Part shown: positions 1-10,052 of the stretch, piece after piece
Layout of the letters: each line of letters starts with the position of its first letter
Numbering within the stretch: position 1 is the stretch's first letter
Source of the DNA: Haplomitrium mnioides
Lineage: Eukaryota > Marchantiophyta > Haplomitriopsida > Calobryales
Direction: 5' to 3'
DNA: 35,136 nucleotides
Assembly (NCBI GenBank): GCA_049999725.1
Contig: JBNGIS010032399.1
Location: 1-35,136 of the forward strand
Notes under the pieces: generated by a model
The model's database searches: none
What the model saw: only the letters and a program-made list of their open reading frames with translations
Told to the model about the DNA's origin: nothing
Translations under genes and position numbers: made by a program

Positions 1-855
1 TGCAATGTGTCCTACCCGACCACAATTGTAGCATGTTCGAGTTTCTCATCGATCATCCATCCTCCTTTCATTAGTTTGTTGTGGTCCCTCTTGTTGGTTA
101 TTTGGGCGATGAAATTCTCTTCTTCTTAAATTCCCCAACTCCATAGGTATGGGGCCATAGTTTCCTCCAATTTGCACAATTCCTAGTGTCTCTTCAATTC
201 GTTGAGCAAATGAAATAGCTTCATTTACGTCTTTTGGATTGCGCATCATAACCTCTCCTCTAATATTTCTCTTTAACCCTTGCAAAAATTTGTCAAGGGC
301 CTCTGTTGGGCTCATATCTTCGATTTGAACTTGCAAGCTTCAAAATTCCTCAATGTATCTTGCAACACTTCCTTGTTGCTCCAACTCCCAAAGCTTCGTT
401 CTTGTGGTCAATATAGAATCCACTGCTTTAAAATTTTGGAGCAAACCTTCTTTTAAACTACTCCACAAAAGTTGTTCTCCTCGTGTATTTTTCTGTCGCT
501 CCCAACCTTGTAGCCATATTGATGTATGCTCTATTAAGAATAATCTTGCAAACAATCCTTTCTCCAAATCCAAAGCATTTGGATAATATGACATGTGAAC
601 CTCCATTCAATAAACCCATCCTTCTACGATGCCAACTATGTGGCTTCCTCTATAAGGCTCTACTTTGCACGACTTACTCATTTTATGAAGTAACGTCTCC
701 CGACTTCCTTCTCCACTTTCTTGTTGTAGTTGTATTTTCACCATTTCTTCCATCAATATGTTTGTTTGTTGCTAGCTTGCTATAAGAGCTGCTTGAAGTT
801 CTTCCAACTTTGCCATCATCCACACTCCTTCAAGACTGCTCGAGTTAGCATCCAT
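1..855 (-). pseudogene. gag: Ty3/gypsy-type gag, decayed, cut by window edge
   Basis: Capsid/nucleocapsid protein of an LTR retrotransposon, which would package element RNA in cytoplasmic particles. Reading leftwards, the frame opens at ATG 853-855 (MDANSSSLEGVW). The central capsid part (606-340) has the W..L..F and 'KLWELEQQGSVARYIEEF' pattern of plant gypsy gags (Retrotrans_gag family). It continues at 336-46 with 'DMSPTEALDKFLQGLK' and 'PMELGN'. A CCHC zinc knuckle starts at about 33 (CYNCGRVGHIA) and is cut off by the window edge. In-frame stops occur after EEF (337-339) and after MDDR (about 43-45), with another near 775, so it cannot make full-length gag. The PBS and 5' LTR lie upstream at 1,503 and 1,516. 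Family assignment is firm; the exact start is less so. Confidence 0.88.
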
Positions 856-914
856 GTTGTTCTGTCACAGTTTTAACCCTCTAAAACTTATACAAACACA
901 AATATATACACATT

Positions 915-1312
915 CTAATTGTGAAGAATAGGTAAAATAAAAGGTTTATGGGATGCCAACATACCATTACAGAACCTCTCTCCAAACTTACGAACAAGAA
1001 AATCACGTTGCGTTTGCTTTGGCGTTACTTTAATAGAAATATGACATTTGGAGTTGAACTCTTCTAAAGAAGCTTGGTTCAAATCCATTTTTCTCTCTAC
1101 CACAAAATATAAATAAAAAACTCCCATGTAACACCATAGTTTACCACAAATAAGATGACACGTTCTCTTGATTCCATCACAAAAACCATAAAGTCATCAC
1201 CAAAGTTATACACTAGAAATTGACGAAAGAAATGTTTGTCAATATTGAACATACGAATGTTAAAAGGATTTAATAGAGGATTTCTAGGAGGTGCAAGTGC
1301 TCCTCTATCCAT
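915..1312 (-). pseudogene. Small ORFs between PBS and gag, unidentified
   Basis: Two short minus-strand frames lie between the primer-binding site and gag. The first (1,312-1,097) starts MDRGALAPPRNPLL and runs 71 codons. The second (1,127-915) contains MDLNQASLEEFNSK and FLVRKFGERFCNG, and overlaps the first in another frame. The composition is protein-like, and together they may be one frameshifted gene. I recognise no domain. They may be leader ORFs of the retrotransposon, a displaced first part of gag, or an older fragment caught inside it. Function unknown. Confidence 0.3.
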
Positions 1313-1459
1313 TGGCTATCATAGCATCAAGTCAAACGTCTTATATTCATGTACAAAGGATGGGATATCCACTATCCTTTATTCATGAAAACTTGATAGT
1401 TTAACTCTAATGGAGTCAATGCAAAGTGGAGATTCCACTACTCAAAAAGGCCTTAAGTA

Positions 1460-1497
1460 CTTCTCTAAAGAGGGGTAATCCACACTCTTTAGAGAAG
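1460..1497 (-). repeat. 13-bp perfect hairpin beside the PBS
   Basis: CTTCTCTAAAGAG at 1,460-1,472 pairs perfectly with CTCTTTAGAGAAG at 1,485-1,497 around a 12-base loop. In the element's RNA (minus strand) it lies immediately downstream of the primer-binding site, the usual place for structured dimerisation or packaging signals. That role is inference; the stem is directly visible. Confidence 0.75.
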
Positions 1498-1502
1498 ACC
1501 AA

Positions 1503-1514
1503 GCTCTGATACCA
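1503..1514 (-). other. Primer-binding site, initiator-Met tRNA type
   Basis: The minus strand reads TGGTATCAGAGC, the standard plant retrotransposon PBS complementary to the 3' end of initiator tRNA-Met. It sits one base inside the LTR end at 1,516, showing that the LTR is the 5' LTR of a minus-strand element running left out of the window. Confidence 0.92.
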
Positions 1515-1515
1515 T

Positions 1516-2083
1516 TGTAACACTACACACCCACATTACACACACAAGTTAGCACAAGTACAACACATACAAGCTAGCATAAGAGAAGCACACAAGAACT
1601 TCAAGAACCCACAAGGTAAGAGATGCCAAATAAGGCACTCTCCCTTCTTTATATACTTGAGAGAAAGCACTTTGTTTACATAGGTGGAGGAACCTCATTG
1701 GTTCCTTTTCTATCCTCTTCTAATTGGACCTCTCTTTTCTCTCTCACTCTAATTGGACCACCCTTTACTTTTGTTCTCCTTCTGCCATATGTCCTTATCT
1801 TTAGAACCTTCTCTTTACTTTAATTATACGCTTGCCACGTGTCCTTATCTTTAGAACCTTCTCTTTGCTTTAATTCTTTGCTTGCCATGTGTTCTTATCC
1901 TCTTCTAAAGTAGTCTATCTAGACTCCCTCTTTTACTTTAATTTGTTGACTTTCTCTCCTCATGCCACGTGTCCATCTCTCTATTATAGCAATTGCTTTT
2001 TGCTACTATAACTTAGTAATAGCTTTCTAGACATAGTTGACATTATTTTTAGCTATGGCTCACTAAAGTTAGTGACCGTTACA
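1516..2083 (-). repeat. 5' LTR of the gypsy-gag element (568 bp)
   Basis: On the plus strand it runs from TGTAACACTACACAC to AGTGACCGTTACA, with inverted ends TGTAAC/GTTACA, and abuts the PBS. The upstream (U3) part contains tandem units with CCACGTGTCC cores (1,784-1,974). TTTATATA near 1,648 could be its TATA region. The gag-side 180 bp is clearly similar to the LTR at 29,243-29,708. The TSD cannot be tested because the other LTR is outside the window. Confidence 0.85.
1784..1974 (-). repeat. U3 tandem repeats with G-box cores
   Basis: Four units begin at about 1,784, 1,834, 1,884 and 1,964 (spacing 50, 50, 80). Each has GCCA[CT][GA]TGT[CT]C followed by CTTATCTTTAGAACCTTC or a relative. 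CACGTG, the plant G-box bound by bZIP/bHLH factors, is intact at 1,836-1,841 and 1,966-1,971. Repeated U3 boxes of this kind act as enhancers in other plant LTRs; that role here is inferred. Confidence 0.7.
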
Positions 2084-2552
2084 TTATGAGATTAAAAACA
2101 AATAAGGATGAGTAGACAAGCATGGGCTTTGTTGCTTTTACATTTTTTCTGAGTACTTGTAAATAATAAAATTAATGATGCTCTTACTTGCTTGCAAGGA
2201 CTTTGTTGCTTATACATTCATCTGAGTAGTATTAAGATCAAAACAAATTCACGTCACTTGGAGGTTTTTGGACTTCAATGCAAACATCTTGCATATTATG
2301 TTGTTTTTATGTGAAAATTGATTCATTCAAACACGGATGTCATGCTCGCATGGACTTTAATGCAAACATCTTACACATTATATGTTGGTTTATTGAAAAC
2401 TCATGCATTCAAACATATACGTCTTTGCCAACATGGACTTCAACAATTTTCAGTAGGGAAACGCTTTTCTAAGAAAAAAATACACATCATTCAACTACTT
2501 CTTTGTCAATCTTGTCCTCTTGAAGATAGATGTTATCTTCTACAAGTAAAGA
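2084..2552. other. No recognisable feature
   Basis: AT-rich sequence right of the LTR. Short phrases recur with about 60-base spacing (for example GGACTTCAATGCAAACATCT at 2,270 and GGACTTTAATGCAAACATCT at 2,351), so it may be a degraded tandem repeat. No protein-like frame was recognised. Confidence 0.5.
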
Positions 2553-5500
2553 CTAAGAAGCTTCAACATCTACAATTGTTGATGAGTCATGATAGGACTC
2601 TCTAGTTCTAAAAATGGCCACTAAATCTCTAGATGCATATGATGCACCAGTAAGAACAAGCTTCTTATGTTTAGTAAATACAATTTGAGACTTTGTGACA
2701 TCTGATGGCAAATAAGCCATCGTCAAAACTTGTGTGGAATATAGATCATTTGTCGCAATTATATTCAATAGCAACACAATTTCTCATCAATCTCAAGGCA
2801 CACACTAAGCTTGTGTTGGACCTAGAGCAAAAATTTAATATCCAATCTTACTTAGAAGAGAAATGATTAATAAAAAATTTATATAAAACTTGTGACTTTT
2901 GGTAAACATTTACAAGAGCATCATCTTTTTGGATATTTAAGTTTTGCTGAAATTGCAGAACAATTAGAAATACTTCACCTAATCTAGTAGTCAATTAGTC
3001 ACAATGTTTGTTTACCCATTAAAAGTCTTCATATTCTGCTTCCCTTCCTTCATCTAATAGCCCATTGTCCAATACTTGTGAGTGTACACAATTCTAGGAC
3101 TACGAGAATGATGAATGTTTGTTTTGTCTCTATTGCAATGCCAAAAAATATATAAGACATAGCAAAAAAGTGAAACAATTGCATAAAAACAATATAACAA
3201 ATAACTATCAAAGAGAAACTCTTAGAATAACTCACTAGATGCTATGATTAATCCCACATAAAATTTTCAAAAGGGTATTATCGATGGTGTCAAATTGCTA
3301 GGGAGTATGTATGATTACCATTGACCAAAACTCAAGATTAGATACATTTGCAAAGGATGGCACCATGTTAGAAATGTCATCCTTTGAAAAGGGCTTTGAG
3401 TTGTCATACTTATAATCCTTAAGAATGTATCCATAAGAAATGTCCACAATAGCTAAAGTTAAATTTTGAGGTTTCACCAACCGTTTTAGCCACCTTGTAT
3501 TTGACTCTCATTGGACTTGATACAATGACACATTGAGTCTATCAACATAAGATTGGAGATCTACTTCATTTGCATCCAAAACACTCTCTTAACTAAGACC
3601 ATCAGCTTCACCCTACTTCATAACTTTCCACTCCATGGCCTTTTAGCAGTGGAGAAAAAAAGCTAGAGAATATGAGACCAAGGTTGGAGCATGGTCTTGG
3701 TCATCGATGGCTTCTTCCACATCTCCAGTCTTCTTTCTACCATTGGGAGTTGCTATCAATATTTTCACTGGTTGATGCTTAAACATTTTGTTGCCCTGGA
3801 AAAAAAAAACAAGTTGGAATCATTAGCTTTTAAAAAAGAACATTTGACTTGAATGAAAGCAAAAAAAATTAGAGAGTCCATGTAAGCATAGACTCCGGAT
3901 TTTCCATGCTCATTGGGGAGTCTATGAGTCCATATGAATAAGGACTCTCCTGAGTCTATGTGCGTAGCAACCATTGGGAGTCAATGTGCACATAGACTCC
4001 CAAATATAAATATAGACAAAGACAATCAATAGTGTGTGCATTTCGACTCTCATAAGTTTGTGCACGCATAGACTTTAGTGACTAAGTCAAGTATAGAAAA
4101 AAAAAACAAATTAAAATTATTAAGAACAAGAAAGAAAAGCTTTAATCAAAACAAGAAACTTACCAAAAAATTCTCAAAGCTCAAATAAAAAGAGGACAAA
4201 AGTCATCCTCACCTCTTTCCTAGTCTGACAACAAAATTCCAAACAAAAATACTTTACCCCAACCACCAAAACTTTATGTCTCTCCAGCTCATAAGACATT
4301 TCCTTGATTGATGTCTCTTCAGCCTCAACCATTTTCAAAGTAGAAATCTTGATTTCATGAGATAGAGTTTGAAGGGATCTTCATATCATTTACTTTATGT
4401 CTTCAGTTTTGAAAGAAGCTTTGGCCTTCAGTTTCTGCCCCTTCATGAGGTTCTTCTCCTATATTCGAAAAATAGTTTGTTGCAGCTCTCAAAGTTTGCC
4501 ACTAAAGAAGTCTAATTGATACCAATTGTTTTAAGAAGTAAATTTCTTATCAAGAGTTGACTTTGGTTTAGTCTCCAAAGTCTTCAAAACTAATTCCCTT
4601 TTCAGTTTATGAGATGAAGTCATCCTGGTTTTCACAAAACGTTGTTGCCAATACTTGACCTTCTAGATAGGGGTCATCTTCGGTCGATGCTGCTTGTCAT
4701 AATTGTCATCAGTCTAAAAAATGCAGGCTTCTATTGGTGCTATCTCAATGTATATATAATAGTGTAGAAAAAAAACACTAGATTCTTCACTCCATGCTTT
4801 GTAATCAAAAGATATCTTGCAACAACACTCTAGTTCCCCTTGTAATCTCATACCCATACTTGTGAGGGTTCTTGATATCAATCTCTGATTTATCTTTGAG
4901 ACCACACATTAGGTCTACCATAACAATAAATAAATAATGTGAATATTTGTTTGCAAACATGCATTGTGCAAGCAACTCTACCATATCTTAATTCAAATAC
5001 CTTATCTAAAAAAAGCCTCCAACTCTCTATTTCAGGCTTTGGTAGAATAAAATTTTCCAAATCAATTGTAAATTTTTCAAACCATACATTGTTAGATTGG
5101 AAAATCTCGAATCTAGTTCTTGTCCTCCTCAAAAATTGTTTGTGAATCAACATGTTCTCTTTTCTAAAATGTTCTCAGTCATTTTTTTCACAACTTTCTT
5201 TGTCCTTGATATAAATGTTTATGGATTAGGCTAAGGCTCCGACTCCTCTTATTAGCCACTCAAAGTCAAAGAAGAAGAAATTGATTAAAGAGAGCTAGAA
5301 GAAGATGCAAATGATGAAGGTGGCTCAACACAAAGAGACTTTGTTGGAGGTTGTTTCTTCTTCAACAAAGGTAGTTTTTCTTGGAAGAGCCTTCTACTTG
5401 CTTTAGTTCTTTCCTCTTTTTTGAACCTAGAGGTCCACCAATTGCTCCATTAACAAAGGTTGTTGTGCTTAGGGGCAGAATGTATTGCGTAATAGATAGA

Positions 5501-5610
5501 CCTTGTTTCACTTTCAAAAATTTGAGAGAGAGGGTCAGCTTGATAAAATCTCTCTCAACATGTCTTGTGTCAGGGTATGTATTCATGAAATTAGCAAGGA
5601 TTTGTTGCAA
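2553..5610 (-). pseudogene. Unidentified multi-segment coding relic
   Basis: Several minus-strand stretches read like protein, in this order. 5,610-5,362 has a helical start MQQILANFMNTYPDTRHVER, then a basic GPLGSKKRKELK and a Ser-rich linker. 5,153-4,970 contains LIHKQFLRRTRTRFEIFQSN and FILPKPEIESWRLFLDKV. About 4,930-4,800 contains LMCGLKDKSEIDIKNPHKYG. About 4,690-4,190 is a Lys/Glu-rich, coiled-coil-like run in a single frame with about six stops (MTSSHKLKRELVLKTLE). 3,650-3,298 contains ESVLDANEVDLQSYVDRLN and LTLAIVDISYGYILKDYKYD. 2,777-2,553 contains TMAYLPSDVTKSQIVFTKHK. I do not recognise the family. It could be a captured plant gene, a retroelement accessory ORF, or a DNA-transposon protein. 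Whether all segments belong to one gene is uncertain; a tandem repeat array sits between two of them. Confidence 0.4.
3870..4075. repeat. Degenerate tandem repeat with AGACTCC/GGAGTC cores
   Basis: About seven imperfect units of roughly 25-30 bp carry 'gagtCtatGtgcgcatagactCc'-type words, such as GTGCACATAGACTCCC near 3,987 and CCATGTAAGCATAGACTCC near 3,878. Many units are near-palindromes. The motif is shared with arrays at 5,700-6,035 and 17,000-18,760. Confidence 0.6.
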
Positions 5611-5699
5611 TTAAAACAAAAAAAGGAAAATTTCAACACAATGGCCTAAAAGTGAACTAGGGTATAAAAGACACAAAGAGTTGTCGAAACAAAAAATAA

Positions 5700-6035
5700 A
5701 ATAAAGTGAGATGACACTTGAGTTCGTGCACCCTTGGACTCAAAAGAGCTCATATGTAAGTAGACTCAAGAGAAAATATGCACATGGATTCAAGAGTCCT
5801 TGCACACATAGACTCAAGAGCTAATGCTTGCCTAGACTTAATAATGCATGCATTTACAAACTCAAGAATCCATATGCATATGAATTCTTAAGTCCAAGCA
5901 TACTTGATTTCAAGAGCCTATGTGTGCATGAACTCAAGTGCCCAAGCTTGCTTGGAATGAAGAGTTCATGCACATATAGAATCAAGATCCCATGCTTGAT
6001 TGGACTTAAGAGTCCATCCGCGCATATAGTATATA
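5700..6035. repeat. Tandem repeat array, ~30-bp period
   Basis: About ten imperfect units alternate between TGCACACATAGACTCAAG-like (5,801-5,818) and CCAAGCTTGCTTGGA-like words. Arms around ATGCGCAT/ATGTGCAT and CAAGCTTGCTTGG give each unit internal dyad symmetry. It lies between the coding relic on the left and the decayed 3' end of the copia element on the right. The 72-codon plus-strand frame across it simply reads the repeat. Confidence 0.7.
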
Positions 6036-6312
6036 TTATATGGTGATAAATATATAAATGGTGGTTGTACTCTTTCTATTTGCTTTAATATTCTTTACAT
6101 ATATTCTATATGGTGATTATATATAGATATAATAGTAACCAAAAGAAATAATAATGATAAGAAAATCGGCTATAGGCCAAAATAATGAATCTGAAAGTAA
6201 TAATGATATGATACTGAGAAAAGGAATAACATGAGCAGAAAATAGAATATAAAGAGAGGTCGGAGATAATAATAATGATGTCGACAATATAATAAGAGAA
6301 TAGTCAATGAAG
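6036..6312. other. AT-rich junction after copia RNase H; 3' LTR not found
   Basis: Copia RNase H should be followed on the minus strand by a polypurine tract and 3' LTR, but no purine tract or TG...CA LTR start is evident. A 25-base segment (6,053-6,077) is identical on the same strand to 15,869-15,893, which lies upstream of a real polypurine tract. This suggests a fragment of another copia tail abuts here and that the 3' end of the minus-strand element was lost. Confidence 0.5.
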
Positions 6313-7119
6313 TCATGATAATAAAGTCGATAATCTCCGTAAACCAAGTAGATGACAAAAATGTTGATGCAGTGCCGGAGGTAAAGCCTTAGTAAATATG
6401 TCGGCAATATTCTCCTTACTGGAGATAACTTGCACAGAAATAGTGTCATCAATTTGCTCATGAGTGAAGAAAAACTTTGGAGTAATGTGTTTTATGTTGT
6501 CTCCTTTAATAAATCCATGTAAAACCTGTTGTACACATGCCAAGTTATCTTCAAAAATAATAGTAGGGTCAGATATACAAGGCAAACCACAATGTAAGTA
6601 AACATGATCAAGCATCCTCTATAGGTATATGAACTCCCTACTAGCTTCATACAGAGCAATGATCTCAGCATGGTTTGAGGATGTACAAGTCAAAGTTTGC
6701 TTTGTACTTTTCCATGATATAGCTGTAGAGCCATATAGGAAAACATAACCAATTTGGGATTTAGCATCATCAGGATCCGACAGGTATCTTGCATCTGCAT
6801 AACCGGTAAGTATTTGATCAGTATTGTTTGGGAAAAATAGTCCCGTGTCAATTGTGCCTTGAAAATATCTGAAAATACATTTAATACCATTCCAATGCCT
6901 TATAGTAGGTTGTGAATTATGTCTTGCAAGCAAGTTCACGACAAATGAAATGTCAGGACGTGTTTGATTAGCAAGATACATAAGAGCTCCTATAGCTGAG
7001 AGATATGGTATCTCAAATCCAAGGATAGGCTCTATATTTTTCTGTTTTCGGAAAATATCTTTGTCTCTGTCCAATGATCTTATCTCCATAGGTGATGTAA
7101 CTTGATGAGATTTATCCAT
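6313..7119 (-). pseudogene. pol: Ty1/copia RNase H and end of RT, one stop
   Basis: C-terminal pol of the copia element; RNase H removes the RNA strand during cDNA synthesis. In order: the end of RT (FEIPYLSAIGALMYLANQTR, then PDISFVV), the connection, then RNase H with the three catalytic acids still present: D in TGYADARYLSDPDD, E in NHAEIIALYEAS, D in FEDNLACVQQ. The copia signature ADIFTKALP is near the end. The frame is continuous from 7,119 to 6,313 except one TAG at 6,616-6,621. Length and order match full-length family members, so decay is modest. It is the downstream end of the same element as 7,120-10,945. Confidence 0.93.
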
Positions 7120-8010
7120 ATTGAATTGCTTAAGGATTCCTTAATATAAGTACTTTTATGCATCAATATGCCATCATCGAGATACTCAAATTGTAATCCT
7201 AAACAATACTTGGTCTTACTAATATCCTTCATATCAAAAGTCTTCTTAAGCATAGAAATAGTATGCTCAAGTAAGGATTGGTGACCAAAAAGGTTTATAT
7301 CATCAATATATAATGTCACAATTATAAATTCTTTGTTGACATTCTTGATGAACAAACTTGGTGCAATGTCATCAAAGTGAAAACCCATGACGATCATCTC
7401 CTCATGAAATCTATAATACCATATTTGACCACTCTGTTTTAGTCCATAAATAGATCAAAGGATCTGGATTGCATATCCACCCTTGGTCAGAGGCATGGAT
7501 TGATGCATAGGGAGAACAATAGGTCGTTTCTCCCTAGAGTGCATCTCATGGACTGTAGGTCTTAACTTAGTACTTCCACCACTTAGTGCAATGATGGTTG
7601 ATGGTAAAGAGGTAGATGGACCGCTAAATGGTTTACTCTTAGTGACATTCTCCCCCTGAATATGATAGATACTCTTGGTTATAAGCTCTGAGGGAGCTTT
7701 CATGTATATTTGGGTATCCAAAAGCCCGTATAGGTATGCTGTCACAACATCCATCTGATGTGTAATGAACTCATGTCTTAGGGAAAAGCCTACTAGGAAC
7801 CGGTATGTGATAGCATCCATAACTGGGGCGTATATAAGATCGTAGTCTCTCCCATGTACTTGTGTATAGCCTTTGGCTACAAGGCGTGCCTTATATCGGA
7901 CAATTTTGCCTTTTTCATTTCACTTTTTCATAAAGATCCACTTATATCCGATTAAATTAGCATAAGAGGGAATAGGGACTATAGGTCCAAATACTTTCCT
8001 CTATATCATG
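7120..8010 (-). pseudogene. pol: Ty1/copia reverse transcriptase with extra segment
   Basis: RNA-dependent DNA polymerase of the element. Conserved blocks in order: YKWIFMKKWNEKGKIVRYKA (about 7,945-7,890), RLVAKGYTQVHGRDYD, PVMDAITYRFLVGFS, QMDVVTAYLYGLLD, SIYGLKQSGQIWYY and the active-site box LYIDDINLFG (about 7,310). The catalytic Asp pair of YIDD is intact. Between IYMKAPSEL and SIYGLKQSG lies roughly 70 extra codons (about 7,670-7,455; PTVHEMHSREKRPIVLP) not usual for copia RT, ending at a TGA near 7,455. The frame also breaks near 7,140. The enzyme is therefore inactive despite intact core motifs. Confidence 0.9.
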
Positions 8011-8358
8011 GAATCAAGTTCTGAATCCATTGCATTTTTCCACTCTATCATGTCCAAACTGTGTAAAGCTTCTTTGACAGATCTGGGATCAAGTTGTGTA
8101 TCGGATATATTGGAATACGAAATGGTCATTGACATCTACATTCTCTCTTTTCTATATAACCCCTGTATCCATATAGTGGATCAAGATCTCTTTATTATCA
8201 GGGTATTCCAATAAGGAAATAGTCGACTGAGATAGTAAAGGTGTAGATGAAGATGCTTTCATAACATCAGCTGAGAATATAGTTCTCTTATTCAGAACTT
8301 TTCGCCTAGGTTGAGAGTCTTTTGAGCCAAGAGGGTGTCCTCTCTTTTGCCTTGGTAC
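8011..8358 (-). pseudogene. pol: Copia integrase-RT linker, decayed
   Basis: This covers the normally variable linker between the integrase C-terminal region and RT. Short protein-like runs follow the integrase frame (VPRQKRGHPLGSKDSQPRRK after the stop at 8,359), followed by a Ser/Thr-rich stretch (KASSSTPLLSQSTISLLEYP). GHPLGSKD is typical of this copia linker. Frames are broken. Assigned by position and composition. Confidence 0.7.
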
Positions 8359-8814
8359 TTAGTCAACTACTGGTTTTGAAGTATCCTGAATTCTTGCAAG
8401 AACATTCACCGCAGGAATGTGTGACCTAGTTACCTTTGTAATTTCATTAAAAGAATCTGGCAATTGTTTGACTATATTAGCCAAGTGAAGAAGTCTCTTG
8501 ACCTCATCCTCACCTTGCCTTGTTTTTTGATCTATCCATGTAGTGGATACATTCTCCCATAGGAGTTTCTTTGGTAAAGAAGAATTTTTATCCTCAAATA
8601 GAGATGGAAATACATCCTCATAGAAATGGCAATCAACTAATCTGGCTTGAAACACATCAGTTGTGGATGGTTCCAGATAGCGTATAATAGACAATGAGTC
8701 ATGTCCCACATAAATGCATTTTTGCCTCTGAGGTCCCATCTTAGTCTTTTTCGGTCCCATAATCGGAACGAAGACTTGACAACCAAAAACTCGTAAATGG
8801 GATAGGTCTAGCAT
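8359..8814 (-). pseudogene. pol: Copia integrase C-terminal region
   Basis: Continues the integrase after a frameshift near 8,820-8,840. It contains HLRVFGCQVFVPI, KMGPQRQKCIYVGHDSLSII and RYLEPSTTDVFQARLVDCHF, the well-known post-catalytic copia block (normally 'GCxVYVPI..P..TKMGPQRR..IYVGxxSxSIIRYLEP'). The tail, KRLLHLANIVKQLPDSFNEI, enters the linker. The overlap with the upstream frame (ending at 8,808) shows a one-base shift rather than a real gene boundary. Confidence 0.9.
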
Positions 8815-10052
8815 TTGACCATAGGCCAGTTGGTGAGGTGTAATGAATTAAAAGTTGATGGTCGATATTTTAATAATGATGCAGCATGTAGTACTGCATG
8901 GCCCCATGTAGAAACCGGTAAATTGGTCTGCATTAACATAGGCCTAGCAATCATTTGTGTAACTCTTTCGGCTATTCCATTTTGAAAATGGATATGTGCC
9001 ACAGAGTATTGGGTATCAATACCCATTGTCATGCAAAAGTCATCAAAAGTTTTTGATGTAAACTCTCTCGCATTGTCAACTCGTAGGACTTTTATTGGAC
9101 TTTCTCGAAATTGAACTTTCAATTTCAAAATGTGTGCCAATATCTTTAGGAAGACAAGATTTCGGGTAGATAGTAGTGATACTTGTGACCACTTTGTAGA
9201 AGCGTAGATGATCACTAGAAAGTACCTAAAGGGTCCACTAGGTGGATCAATATGACCACAAACATTTGCGTGTATTCTCTCAAGGAACTTTGGAATTTCC
9301 AGAATTGTTTTGGAAATCGCTGGACGTAAGGCCAGCTTGCCTTGAGAACAATGAATACATGGTCTATCAATCAAAGATGGCTTAATGCTTTGAGGAATGG
9401 ATCGGGTCACTTTTAGAATGTTAAGAAACATAGTAGTGCCCGAGTGTCCTAAGCGATTATACCATAAAGTAGTATGATCGTTTGTATTTGCATGAGTATG
9501 ATAGTTTTGTATTTGCGTAATGTAAAAACCAAGAGGGTATGCAAAAAGGGTTTCTTTTATTTCAGATCCTTCAAGAGTGTGCTTCAATAAATGCAACACT
9601 TCTTGATTTTTACAAGTGCTGGTATGTATGTGATATTCATTATCTCGTATATCATGAAAACTTATTAAGTTTCTAGTGGCACTTGGTGCATAAATGGCTG
9701 ATCTAATATGTATTACAGTCCCTTGTGGCAATATGATAATTGTTGGTCCTTGTCCTTCCTCAATCTGATTGCTCCCCATAATAGTAGTCACCTTTCGGTG
9801 AGAGGGCATTAGCTTGGTAAAATAGGACCTGCATTTTAAAATTGTATGAGTATTGTCACTATCTATAATATAGGTATGGATGTCATCAAGAGGAAGTATA
9901 GAATTTGTACACTGAATCATGTTCGTTTCTGGTATATTGATATCCTCTTCCTTATCGATATAATTGCTAAGGGTATTGGTCTGATCCATAAAGACCCTAT
10001 GATTTTCTGTTGCAGCTTTCTGACTTTTATCTTTAGCATAGAGTGCGACCAA
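8808..10052 (-). pseudogene. pol: Copia protease, pre-integrase and integrase core
   Basis: A 414-codon open stretch. Residues about 60-75 hold the aspartic protease site as DSDNTHTIL, where DSG(A/T)THTIL is expected; the active-site Gly is Asp. The pre-integrase zinc region reads LWYNRLGH...CIHCSQGKL, with the first His changed to Tyr. The integrase core has the first catalytic Asp changed to Asn (IHANVCGHIDPPSGPFRYF), the second kept in LRVDNAREF, and the Glu kept in QNGIAERV. So the reading frame is long but three key residues are lost. The 10,052 start is only the first Met after gag; in the intact element this would continue from gag. Confidence 0.93.

Noticed and set aside
5828-6046. 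Plus-strand 72-codon frame with repeated peptide words
   Set aside because: Read-through of the ~30-bp tandem array.
8008-8214. Plus-strand 68-codon frame
   Set aside because: Antisense to the copia linker/RT region; no independent support.
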